Positions 33,584-41,061 of a stretch of DNA of 53,427 nt are shown here, piece after piece (position 1 is the stretch's first letter; every line of letters begins with the position of its first letter). The notes under the pieces were generated by a model, which was given only the letters and a program-made list of their open reading frames with translations, was not told where the DNA came from and searched no databases. The stretch is from DATMTS01 sp035564555 (GTDB lineage: Bacteria > Actinomycetota > Actinomycetes > Actinomycetales > Microbacteriaceae). The stretch is from positions 1 to 53,427 of the forward strand of contig DATMTS010000117.1 of NCBI GenBank assembly GCA_035564555.1, read 5' to 3'. The translations under genes and the position numbers were made by a program.

Positions 33584-33624
33584 ACGGCCGGCGCGCGCCG
33601 ATGCGCCTCGGGCGCCCCGGCCGT
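33584..33624 (-). terminator. Hairpin after the sugar ABC operon
   Basis: ACGGCCGG (33584-33591) pairs with CCGGCCGT (33617-33624), with GCGC-rich inner pairing, starting 1 nt beyond the ABC ATPase stop codon. No T-run is present. Confidence 0.55.
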
Positions 33625-33625
33625 C

Positions 33626-34456
33626 TCATCCGAGTTCCCTTGACTCGTTGAGCAGCCGTCCACGGTCGCCGGCGAGCGCGCCGCCTCGGCGATACTCATT
33701 GGCGACGAGGTCGAGCAACTCCTCGACGGAGGTCTCGGTGGTCTTCTTGTCCAGCGTGATCTCGCCGTGCTGCAGCAGATTCACCCGGTCGCACACGTCG
33801 AACACCTGCGTGTAATTGTGTGCGATCAGGATGATCGACACCTCGCCCTGCTCGCGCAGCAGGCTGATCAGGTCGAGGATGATGCCACCCTCTTTCGCCC
33901 CCATCGCGGCCAGCGGCTCGTCGAGCAACAGGATGCGCGCGTTGGAATACACCGAGCGCGCCACCGCGATCGCCTGCCGCTGCCCGCCTGAGAGGCTGGC
34001 GACCTCGTCGTTCACCGAGGCGATACGGATGCCGATGTCGTCGAGGTAGCGGCGGGCGTTCAGGCGCATCCGGCGCTTGCGCAGGAACGGCCCGGAACGC
34101 GGCTCCTTGTTCAGATGCAGGTTCATGTACACCGGCAGCGTGTCGATCAGCGCCAGGTCCTGGAAGACCGTCTCGATGCCGTGATCCCGCGCCTGGCGCA
34201 CGCTGCCCAACGTGACCGGCTGCCCGTCGAGCAGCACCTCGCCGCGCGTCGGCTGTTGAAAACCGGTGAGGATCTTGATCAGGGTCGACTTGCCCGCTCC
34301 GTTGTCGCCGATCAGGCCGAGCACTTCGCCCTTGTCCACGTGCAAAGACACATCACGCAACGCGGTGACCGAGCCGAACGACTTGCTGACGTGCCGGGCT
34401 TCGATCGCCGGGACGGCCGGCGCCGTGTTCGGCGTCTGGTCGGTTTGGATGCTCAT
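33626..34456 (-). CDS. CUT2-type sugar ABC transporter, ATP-binding protein
   Basis: A 276-residue ATPase. Walker A is GLIGDNGAGKSTLIKILTG (about 49), the ABC signature is VASLSGGQRQAIAVARSV (about 158), Walker B is ILLLDEPLAAMG and the switch His is in IILIAHNY. The protein has one ATPase domain, unlike the fused two-domain RbsA/XylG, so it resembles FrcA-type ATPases and would act as a homodimer. Its ATG is 1 nt after the permease stop. It is the last gene of a substrate-binding/permease/ATPase operon for a monosaccharide that I cannot identify. Confidence 0.9.
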   Translation of the reverse strand: MSIQTDQTPNTAPAVPAIEARHVSKSFGSVTALRDVSLHVDKGEVLGLIGDNGAGKSTLIKILTGFQQPTRGEVLLDGQPVTLGSVRQARDHGIETVFQDLALIDTLPVYMNLHLNKEPRSGPFLRKRRMRLNARRYLDDIGIRIASVNDEVASLSGGQRQAIAVARSVYSNARILLLDEPLAAMGAKEGGIILDLISLLREQGEVSIILIAHNYTQVFDVCDRVNLLQHGEITLDKKTTETSVEELLDLVANEYRRGGALAGDRGRLLNESRELG

Positions 34457-34457
34457 T

Positions 34458-35495
34458 TCATTCCACCTTCGCCCTGGCTCTGAAGCGCGTGAAGTAGACG
34501 TTCAGCGTCATGGCGATCAGGATCGCGGCGCCTTCAACGATCACGAACGTCGTCGCGCTGATGCCCTGGATGTTGAAGCCGTCCTGCAGAACGGCGAGCA
34601 GCAACGCGCCGAGCGCCGCGCCGACGACGGTGCCCGACCCGCCCAGCAGCGCCGTTCCGCCGATGACCGCCGCGGCGATCGCACTGAACATCAGGTCACT
34701 GCCGCCGGCGTTGGGGTCGAACGACTTCGCGATGTGGGTGCCGTCGAGCACGCCCGCAAGACCGGCGAGCACCGAGGTGAGCACGAACGCCCGGATCTTG
34801 ATCTGGCGCACCCGGATGCCCGACTCGGCCGCTCCCAGGGCGTTGGCACCCGTTGCGATCGTGTGCGCGCCCCACCGCGTCTGCGTCAGCACGATCTGCA
34901 TGACGATCACGATGACGACCGTCCAGGTCAGCTCCGCCCAGGTCCATCCTCCGAAGATCTTCGGCAAGAGCCCGTCCTCCGGCGCGGGCAACGGGGTGCT
35001 GCCCGCGATGGTGAGCGAGATCCCGTGCAGGATGTAGAGCGTCCCTAGCGTCGTGATGAACGACGGCAGCCTCAGGTATTGGGAGACCACCCCGTTGAAC
35101 GCCCCGATCACAGCCGCGAAGATCAGGCTGATCAGCAACGACAGCCACAACGGCATCCCCTCGCCGTCCTCGCCGTTCAGACTGACCATGATCACGGGCA
35201 CCAAGGCGAACGTCATGCCGGCCGACAGGTCGATCTCCCCGCACACGAGCAGGAAGACCTCGCCGGTTGCGATGATGGCCACCGAACTGAAGAAGTCGGC
35301 GACGTTCTGGATGTTCGACGAGGTGAAGAAGGCCGAGTTCGCCAGACCGAAGTAGACGATCAGCACGATCACGACCACGAGAACCGAGAGTTCCCGCACC
35401 CGAAGCACCCGGTTGCCGACGAGACCCCACCTGCCGGGCGGTCGTTTGGGCGGCGCGTCCTCCGTCGTCACCGGCGCGGAGGATCCGACCGTCAT
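34458..35495 (-). CDS. CUT2-type sugar ABC transporter, permease
   Basis: A 345-residue membrane protein of the RbsC/FrcC (BPD_transp_2) family with about eight to ten helices. GEIDLSAGMTFALVPVIMV (about 84) and SAIAAAVIGGTALLGGSGTV (about 267) are family signatures. The N-terminal 30 residues are Pro/Lys-rich. It lies 78 nt after the binding-protein gene and is directly coupled to the ATPase gene. Confidence 0.9.
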   Translation of the reverse strand: MTVGSSAPVTTEDAPPKRPPGRWGLVGNRVLRVRELSVLVVVIVLIVYFGLANSAFFTSSNIQNVADFFSSVAIIATGEVFLLVCGEIDLSAGMTFALVPVIMVSLNGEDGEGMPLWLSLLISLIFAAVIGAFNGVVSQYLRLPSFITTLGTLYILHGISLTIAGSTPLPAPEDGLLPKIFGGWTWAELTWTVVIVIVMQIVLTQTRWGAHTIATGANALGAAESGIRVRQIKIRAFVLTSVLAGLAGVLDGTHIAKSFDPNAGGSDLMFSAIAAAVIGGTALLGGSGTVVGAALGALLLAVLQDGFNIQGISATTFVIVEGAAILIAMTLNVYFTRFRARAKVE

Positions 35496-35573
35496 CTGCC
35501 TGTTCCTTTGCTCACGACTCGAACCCTTTCCCCTCGTGGCACGACACGAACGACGACCGCGTTCCGACCGCGA

Positions 35574-36662
35574 TCAGGAGGTGATGTACTTCTGCTTCGA
35601 CGAACTGCCCTCGAACCGGTTCGTCGTCTTCAGGTACGGCGCGACGTTGTCCTTGGTCACGAATTTCAGGCCGGTGTTGGTCATCGGCGGTGCGACGAGG
35701 GAGCCGGACAGCTTGTACAGGTAGAGATACAGCGTGGGCAGGAAGCCCTGCAGGTACGCCGACTGGTCGATGGTGAAGTCGAGCACCCCGCTCTGGATGG
35801 CGTGCTCGGTATCAGCGAGCAGGTCGAACCCGCCGCCGTGATACCCCTGATCGTGCAGCTTGTACTTGTTCATCACGGCCGCCACTCCGGCGGTGCTGCC
35901 TGCGTCGACCGCATAGAGGCCCTTGACGCTCTTGTTGCCCGTGTAGAACGAGTCGATCGCGGTCTGCTCCTTGCTCTGGTCTGCGCCGGTGGCGACCTGT
36001 TTCACGGTGATGTTCTTGCCGCTGGCCTTGATCGCGGCCACTGCGCCGTCGGCTCGCGGCTGGATGTTCAGGGAGCCCGGGGTCGCGATGAAGATCACCG
36101 CCTGGCTTCCGTCGGGCAGCGCAGCCGCCATCCTCTGCCCCATGGCCTGCCCGGAGGCGTACAAGTCCTGGCCGATGTAACCCAGTCGCGGGTTGCTGGG
36201 CACATCGGCGTTGTACGAGACGACCGGGATTCCGGCGTCGAGCGCCTTCTTCACCGGATCGTTGAACGCCTTCTGATCGACCAGCGCGATCGCGATGCCG
36301 TCCGCCTTGCTCGAGATCGCGGTGTTCACCGCTGTGACCATCTGCGAGACGTTCGAGGTCTCGGATCCGGTCCATTGCGGGGTCGGGATGCCCACCAACG
36401 CCGCGGCATCCTGCAAGCCGTACTGCGTGGCCTGGAAAAAGGTGTTCGTCGTCACGTGGTTCACGAACACGAAACGGAACTTCGGGGTCTTCGCAAAGTC
36501 GCCCGCTGCGTTTCCGCCGCCCCCGTTGGACGTGCTGGCGCTGCACGCCGCCAGCACGGAGGCGGTCACCGCGGACAGTCCCACCGCGCTCGCCCCGCGG
36601 AAGATCGAACGGCGGGAGAACGCGTTCTGAACAGCTTCAGGGGTGATATCTTCGACAGCCAT
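35574..36662 (-). CDS. CUT2-type sugar-binding lipoprotein
   Basis: A 362-residue periplasmic-binding-protein-like fold (Peripla_BP_4). The N-terminus has a twin-arginine-like start SRRSIFRGASAVGLSAVTAS followed by the lipobox LAAC (Cys about 53), so it may be exported folded through Tat and lipid-anchored. FRFVFVNHVTTNTFFQATQYG and DGIAIALVDQKAFNDPVKKA match ribose/fructose-binding homologues. The ATG at 36662 has GGAG 8 nt upstream. It is the first gene of the transporter operon and an operator-like dyad lies in its leader. Confidence 0.9.
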   Translation of the reverse strand: MAVEDITPEAVQNAFSRRSIFRGASAVGLSAVTASVLAACSASTSNGGGGNAAGDFAKTPKFRFVFVNHVTTNTFFQATQYGLQDAAALVGIPTPQWTGSETSNVSQMVTAVNTAISSKADGIAIALVDQKAFNDPVKKALDAGIPVVSYNADVPSNPRLGYIGQDLYASGQAMGQRMAAALPDGSQAVIFIATPGSLNIQPRADGAVAAIKASGKNITVKQVATGADQSKEQTAIDSFYTGNKSVKGLYAVDAGSTAGVAAVMNKYKLHDQGYHGGGFDLLADTEHAIQSGVLDFTIDQSAYLQGFLPTLYLYLYKLSGSLVAPPMTNTGLKFVTKDNVAPYLKTTNRFEGSSSKQKYITS

Positions 36663-36687
36663 TTCGACATCTCCAATGTCCAGCAGT

Positions 36688-36712
36688 CGCGAAACCGCGT
36701 GGAGCTTTCGCG
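36688..36712. promoter_or_regulatory. Operator-like dyad upstream of the sugar transporter
   Basis: CGCGAAA (36688-36694) and TTTCGCG (36706-36712) are perfect inverted halves with an 11-bp spacer, 26 bp upstream of the binding-protein start. The form is compatible with a LacI- or ROK-type operator. No regulator gene is adjacent. Confidence 0.45.
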
Positions 36713-36929
36713 CTCCCACAGCTTCCCGGCTTCAGATTCATCCGGTCTAGCTCCGCGTTGCGAACCGCCCTGGAGACCGCCGCACCGCCGATCTGTCGCA
36801 AGAGTATGCCGGTGGCAAGACGCTGTCAACGACGCCTGTGACCGGTCACCCTCCGCCTGCCCGCTCGTCGGCACACGTCGCGGACGATGAGGCGGCTACG
36901 CTGCCGAGGAGGACGACTGAGGAGGTCGG

Positions 36930-38372
36930 ATGCGCGCGCCGGGGGCACCGCGATTGATGCCGGCCTCGATATGGGGTCGGATGCGAGAGGCCGCCGACGC
37001 CTTCGCGGGCCGCAGCCCGTCGCGATTCGCGATTCTGGTCTTCGTCGGGCTGGTCCTGCTGTTCACCCTGCTGTTCTCCCTTCCCGTCGCCACGGTCGCC
37101 TCCAGTCGCACTCCGCTCGCGGACGCCTTGTTCACCGCGATCTCGGTGATCTGCGTGACGGGCCTCTCCACCGTCGACATGGCGACCCACTGGTCCGGAT
37201 TCGGTCAGGTGCTCGTCTACGTCGGTGTGCAGATCGGCGCGGTCGGCGTTCTGACGCTCGCGTCGATCCTCGGCATGGTGATCTCCCGTCGGCTGGGGCT
37301 GCGGGCCAAGCTGATCGCGGCAAGCGACAGCAATCCCTTGCGGGTGCACGCGGGACCGGTCGCCGAGGGCCAGGCGGTGAGGCTGGGCGAGATCGGCAAT
37401 CTGCTGGTGACCGTCGCGCTCAGCGCGATCGTGATCGAGGGCGTCGTCGCGATCATCCTGTTCCCACGGATGCTCGCCCACGGCATCCCGCTCGTGGACA
37501 GCGTGTTGAACAGCCTGTACTACTCCGCGATGGCTTTCACGAACACCGGCTTCACACCGAACGCCGCCGGCCTAGCGCCATTCGCCACCGACTACGTGTT
37601 CCTCGGCGCGTTGATGCTCGGCGTGTTCGCCGGGGCCATCGGATTCCCGGTGATCTACGCGGTCGCCCAGAACATCGGGCGCGCGCGACGCAAGCGGCGC
37701 TGGTCCGTTCACGTGAAGCTCACCGTCGCCACCTTTGCGATCCTGTTCGTCGCCGGAGCCTTGATCTACCTGTGGCTCGAGCACGACAACCCGAAGACCT
37801 TCGGCCGGTTGGATGCCGGTAGCACGATCTTCCAGTCGTTCTTCCTCTCGGCAATGGCCCGGTCGGGCGGATTCTCCACCGTGGACATCAGCCAGCTGAA
37901 TGGTTCGAGCATGCTCGTCACCGACATGCTGATGTTCATCGGCGGCGGCTCCGCGTCGACGGCCGGCGGCATCAAGGTGACCACACTGGCGGTGCTCTTC
38001 CTCGCGGCGTTCGCCGAGGCGCGCGGCGTGGACTCGATGGAGGCGTTCCGCCGCCGCATCCCGACCGACGTGCTGCGTGTCGCGGTCAGCGTGGTGCTGT
38101 GGGGCGCCACCGTGGTCGCCGTCGCGAGTCTGATCATCCTGCACCTCACGAAGCAATCGCTGGATCTGGTGCTCTTCGATGTGATCAGCGCGTTCGCCAC
38201 GTGCGGCCTGTCGACGGGCCTGACCCAGCATGCACCCGACACGGCGGTCTACGTGCTGGCGGTCACCATGTTCATGGGTCGCGTCGGCACCGTCACGCTC
38301 GCGGCCGCACTGGCTCAGCAGCAACGACGCCAGCTGTATCAGCAACCGGAAGAGAGGCCCATCGTTGGTTGA
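36930..38372 (+). CDS. ktrB: Potassium uptake pore protein (TrkH/KtrB family)
   Basis: A 480-residue membrane protein with four repeated M1-P-M2 units. The four selectivity filters are seen in ISVICVTGLSTVD, AMAFTNTGFTPN, SAMARSGGFSTVD and SAFATCGLSTGLT. It forms the K+ (or K+/Na+) pore in the cytoplasmic membrane, gated by the RCK protein encoded next. The ATG at 36930 follows GAGGAGG. Its last 8 nt overlap the start of ktrA. Confidence 0.92.
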   Translation: MRAPGAPRLMPASIWGRMREAADAFAGRSPSRFAILVFVGLVLLFTLLFSLPVATVASSRTPLADALFTAISVICVTGLSTVDMATHWSGFGQVLVYVGVQIGAVGVLTLASILGMVISRRLGLRAKLIAASDSNPLRVHAGPVAEGQAVRLGEIGNLLVTVALSAIVIEGVVAIILFPRMLAHGIPLVDSVLNSLYYSAMAFTNTGFTPNAAGLAPFATDYVFLGALMLGVFAGAIGFPVIYAVAQNIGRARRKRRWSVHVKLTVATFAILFVAGALIYLWLEHDNPKTFGRLDAGSTIFQSFFLSAMARSGGFSTVDISQLNGSSMLVTDMLMFIGGGSASTAGGIKVTTLAVLFLAAFAEARGVDSMEAFRRRIPTDVLRVAVSVVLWGATVVAVASLIILHLTKQSLDLVLFDVISAFATCGLSTGLTQHAPDTAVYVLAVTMFMGRVGTVTLAAALAQQQRRQLYQQPEERPIVG

Positions 38373-39036
38373 CCGCATCAAGCACGACGCTCCCGTTCTC
38401 ATCATCGGTCTTGGCCGGTTCGGCGCCGGAGCGGCCGGGCAGCTCGACCGGCTGGATCGCGAGGTACTCGCCGTCGACGACGACGCCGCGCTCGTGCAGA
38501 AATGGGCCGACCGCGTCACGCACACCGTGCAGGCCGACGCGCGCTCGATCGACGCCTTGCGTCAGATCGGTGCGCAGGACTTCTCCATCGCGATCGTCGC
38601 CGTCGGCTCGTCGATCGAGGCCAGCGTGCTCATCACCGCGAACCTGGTCGATCTGAAGATCCCGCAGATCTGGGCGAAGGCGATCTCGAGGTCGCACGGC
38701 ACCATTCTGGAGCGCATCGGCGCCAATCACGTGATCTATCCGGAGGCCGAAGCCGGCGAGCGCGTGGCACACCTCGTCTCCGGCCGGATGCTCGACTTCA
38801 TCGAGTTCGACGACGATTTCGCCCTGGTCAAGATGTATCCGCCCCGGCTGATCAGGGGACGCACGCTCGGCGACTCGGGGGTGCGCGGCAAACACCGCAT
38901 CACGGTCGTCGGAGTGAAGAGCCCGGGCAAGCCCTTCACGTACGCCACAGCTGAAACGATGGTCTCCGACCACGACCTCATCATCGTCAGCGGCACGGAG
39001 GTCGACATCGAGCGCTTCGCCGCCCTCGACGACTGA
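38365..39036 (+). CDS. ktrA: RCK-domain regulator of potassium uptake (KtrA/TrkA family)
   Basis: A 223-residue cytoplasmic protein. The RCK_N Rossmann motif is VLIIGLGRFGAGAAGQL (about 11) with DDD at the strand-2 end. The RCK_C domain covers about 140-220 (ISGTEVDIERFAALD-like end; seen as IVSGTEVDIERFAAL). It should bind ATP/ADP or NAD(H) as an octameric ring and gate KtrB. No ATG or GTG is suitably placed. TTG 38365, with GAGAGG upstream and 8-nt overlap with ktrB, is the inferred start. Confidence 0.9.
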   Translation: MVDRIKHDAPVLIIGLGRFGAGAAGQLDRLDREVLAVDDDAALVQKWADRVTHTVQADARSIDALRQIGAQDFSIAIVAVGSSIEASVLITANLVDLKIPQIWAKAISRSHGTILERIGANHVIYPEAEAGERVAHLVSGRMLDFIEFDDDFALVKMYPPRLIRGRTLGDSGVRGKHRITVVGVKSPGKPFTYATAETMVSDHDLIIVSGTEVDIERFAALDD

Positions 39037-39081
39037 CGCGGCGCGTCGTCCGATCCCGGGCATCTCTCATGGCGTGCCGGC

Positions 39082-39771
39082 TCAGGACGTGGGTGCCGGC
39101 GTGCGAGATCCGGATGCCGCGGCAGGCGCGGCGATGCGCGTCGCCGTCCAGTCCCCGGACTGTCGGGTACGCTCCACGAGCGCCAGGACGCGGTCTCCGA
39201 CAGCGAATTGCGCTTCGGCCTGCGGATGCTTCTTCGTTCCGAACACCGTCGCCGATGTGATCGAGATGCGCACCGTCCGCCCCGCGGCGGTGTGGATCGT
39301 CCATGAATTCGAGGCCATCGACGCGATGGTGCCGCGCAACACGGTGCGCTCATGAAGTTTGGCGGCGTTGCCGCCCCCCATCCGGTGTTGTCCGAGGTGC
39401 CCGGGCGGTGCGACGACCACCCGGTGCGATGAGGCGGTGTCCGCGATGACAGTGCCGACGACCCAGGCCGTGCCGCCCGACACGATCAGGACGACGACGA
39501 TCGCCGCCGCGAGCATCCAACCCCACCATCTCGGCAGCATGTGGTCGGCGCGCCGTTGCGCCGGCACCTGATACGCATAGGGCGCCGCGGCGCCAGGCGG
39601 GTACGGCCCGGCACCCGGCGGATACGGCCCGGCGCCGGGCGGGTACGGCGTCGCGCCCGGCGGGTACGGCGTCGTCGGGTTCGCCGCCTGCGGCGGGTAC
39701 TGCGGGGGCTCGACGGGTTGTCCGTCAGCGCTCTCGCCGGGCAGCGGTTGAGTCCGGTCGTCTTCAGACAT
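39082..39771 (-). CDS. Proline-rich single-pass membrane protein with DUF5666-like extracellular domain
   Basis: A 229-residue protein. Residues 1-70 are a cytoplasmic Pro/Gly/Tyr-rich region with repeats of PYPPGA (about five, near 34-60, encoded by tandem DNA repeats at about 39595-39675). A membrane helix (GWMLAAAIVVVLIVSGGTAW, about 82-103) and an extracytoplasmic beta-rich domain with VLRGTIASMASNSWTIHTAA and VGDRVLALVERT follow. The latter resembles DUF5666/OB-like beta domains. Function unknown. The ATG at 39771 begins the conserved SEDDRTQPLPG opening. A CACACC/GGTGTG hairpin (39782-39798) lies just upstream. Confidence 0.65.
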   Translation of the reverse strand: MSEDDRTQPLPGESADGQPVEPPQYPPQAANPTTPYPPGATPYPPGAGPYPPGAGPYPPGAAAPYAYQVPAQRRADHMLPRWWGWMLAAAIVVVLIVSGGTAWVVGTVIADTASSHRVVVAPPGHLGQHRMGGGNAAKLHERTVLRGTIASMASNSWTIHTAAGRTVRISITSATVFGTKKHPQAEAQFAVGDRVLALVERTRQSGDWTATRIAAPAAASGSRTPAPTS

Positions 39772-39925
39772 GCATCCAGCACACACCCTCAAGGTGTGCG
39801 ATCGATTTGAGAACCGTAAGAGACGTATAAATTCTTGCCGCGCCCGCCGCCGGATCCCCCGCAGCCGGGCCCGCGCCCGCCGCAACCGGGGCCGCGCCAC
39901 GCTCGATCGCGCCTCGGCGCCGGCC

Positions 39926-40020
39926 GCCGTTCTCGATTACAGGAGATTTTCTTGCCACGCCGCGTTCCGCCTTCGGTGCGACCGGCGTGTTTCCAGATTC
40001 TCCTGCGATCGAGAACGGCG
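39926..40020. repeat. Long imperfect inverted repeat downstream of proC
   Basis: The left arm (39926-39962) begins CGCCGTTCTCGAT and contains CAGGAGA. The right arm (39983-40020) reads the same on the other strand, with CGATCGAGAACGGCG at its end. Exact blocks of 13 and 7 bp are separated by short mismatches. The element lies in the 352-bp gap between proC and the proline-rich protein, and could be an extended hairpin terminator, a REP-like unit or paired operator sites. Confidence 0.55.
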
Positions 40021-40085
40021 AACGCCGCGCGCCGAACGCACGAACGCCGGGCGCCGCGATGCAGAACGGCGAACGCCGAGCGCCG
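40020..40085 (+). repeat. Three copies of a GC-rich 15-mer after proC
   Basis: GAACGCCGNGCGCCG occurs at 40020-40034, 40042-40056 and 40071-40085. The stretch to 40123 is built of similar GC-rich pieces and has no credible gene. Confidence 0.6.
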
Positions 40086-40123
40086 CGCGGCGGACGCCTG
40101 GCACGCCGCGCGCCGAACGGCGG

Positions 40124-40972
40124 TTACGCCCCGGCGAGCTCCCGGGCTCGCGCGAGCGCGGCATCCGTCGCGGCGTCGAACGTCTGCTTCAGGCCCGCGG
40201 ATTCCAGCACGGCGATCGCGCGCTCGGTCGTTCCGTTGGGGCTGGTCACCTGTCTGCGCAACTCGGAAGGGGTACGACCCGATTGCCTCAGCAGTTCCGC
40301 GGCCCCGACGAATGTGTCGTCGACCATGAGCGCGGCCTGCTCCGGCGTGAAACCCTTCTCGACCGCCGTCGCCGTGAGCTGCTCGATCAGATAGAACACG
40401 TACGCCGGGCCTGAGCCCGAGATCGTGCTCAGCGCATCCAACTGCGACTCGGGCACCTCGATGACCACGCCGACCGTCTCGAACAGCCGGCGCACCAGCG
40501 CGAGCTCATCTTCGCTCGACCGGCTGCCGCCGCTGACCCCGGTCACCGCCCGACCGACCACCGCGGGAGTGTTCGGCATCGACCGCACGACCGAGACGGA
40601 TGCCGGGAGCCGGCTCTCGAAGGTCGCGCTCGTCACACCGGCGGCGACGCTGACCACGACGGTGCCGTCGGCGAGCGACCCGGCGATCTCGTCGAGCAGG
40701 TCGACGACCATGGCCGGCTTCACGGCGACGAGCACGATCGCCGCACCGTCGACGGCGCGCCGATTGGCGTCCGGGTCGCCCGCCGTGGCGAACGAGGTCA
40801 CCCCGTCGATGTCAGCGAGCTCGGCGGCGCGTTCGACGCTGCGGTTCGTGACCCGGATGCCACCGCTGACCTGCACCTCTGGTGCGAGCAGGCCGCTGAG
40901 AATGGCGCGCCCCATCGAACCGGCGCCGAGGATCGCGATCGTGGGCAGCGTCAGTGTCGTCCCGTGTGTCAT
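40124..40972 (-). CDS. proC: Pyrroline-5-carboxylate reductase
   Basis: A 282-residue NAD(P)H-dependent enzyme making proline from pyrroline-5-carboxylate. The Rossmann motif is IAILGAGSMGRAILSGLL (about 12), VLVAVKPAMVVDLLDEI follows, and the C-terminal dimer domain has STISGSGPAYVFYLIEQLT and EQAALMVDDTFVGAAELL. TAGGCT lies 6 nt before the ATG at 40972. It is divergent from the alpha-galactosidase and stands alone, not in an operon. Confidence 0.95.
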   Translation of the reverse strand: MTHGTTLTLPTIAILGAGSMGRAILSGLLAPEVQVSGGIRVTNRSVERAAELADIDGVTSFATAGDPDANRRAVDGAAIVLVAVKPAMVVDLLDEIAGSLADGTVVVSVAAGVTSATFESRLPASVSVVRSMPNTPAVVGRAVTGVSGGSRSSEDELALVRRLFETVGVVIEVPESQLDALSTISGSGPAYVFYLIEQLTATAVEKGFTPEQAALMVDDTFVGAAELLRQSGRTPSELRRQVTSPNGTTERAIAVLESAGLKQTFDAATDAALARARELAGA

Positions 40973-40978
40973 ATTCTC

Positions 40979-40984
40979 AGCCTA
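40979..40984 (-). promoter_or_regulatory. Putative -10 box of proC
   Basis: TAGGCT on the minus strand, 6 nt before the ATG at 40972. Confidence 0.5.
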
Positions 40985-41036
40985 GAGTCGCTCCGGCCGC
41001 AGTCGGAATCGAGCTGCAGCGTGCAATACTTCTGTG

Positions 41037-41046
41037 CGAAAACTAT
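41037..41046 (+). promoter_or_regulatory. Putative ROK operator upstream of the alpha-galactosidase
   Basis: CGAAAACTAT, followed by CTGCGATTGG, lies 15 bp before the ATG at 41062. A similar block (CGAAACTAT then GTCGCATTGC) lies at 44525-44543 upstream of the ROK regulator gene. The shared sequence suggests common regulation. Confidence 0.4.
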
Positions 41047-41061
41047 CTGCGATTGGATGCC

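Noticed and set aside
40020..40123. A CRISPR-like or coding interpretation of the GC-rich repeats
   Set aside because: Spacings between the three 15-mers differ (22 and 29 bp) and the intervening DNA is similar GC-rich filler, not unique spacers.
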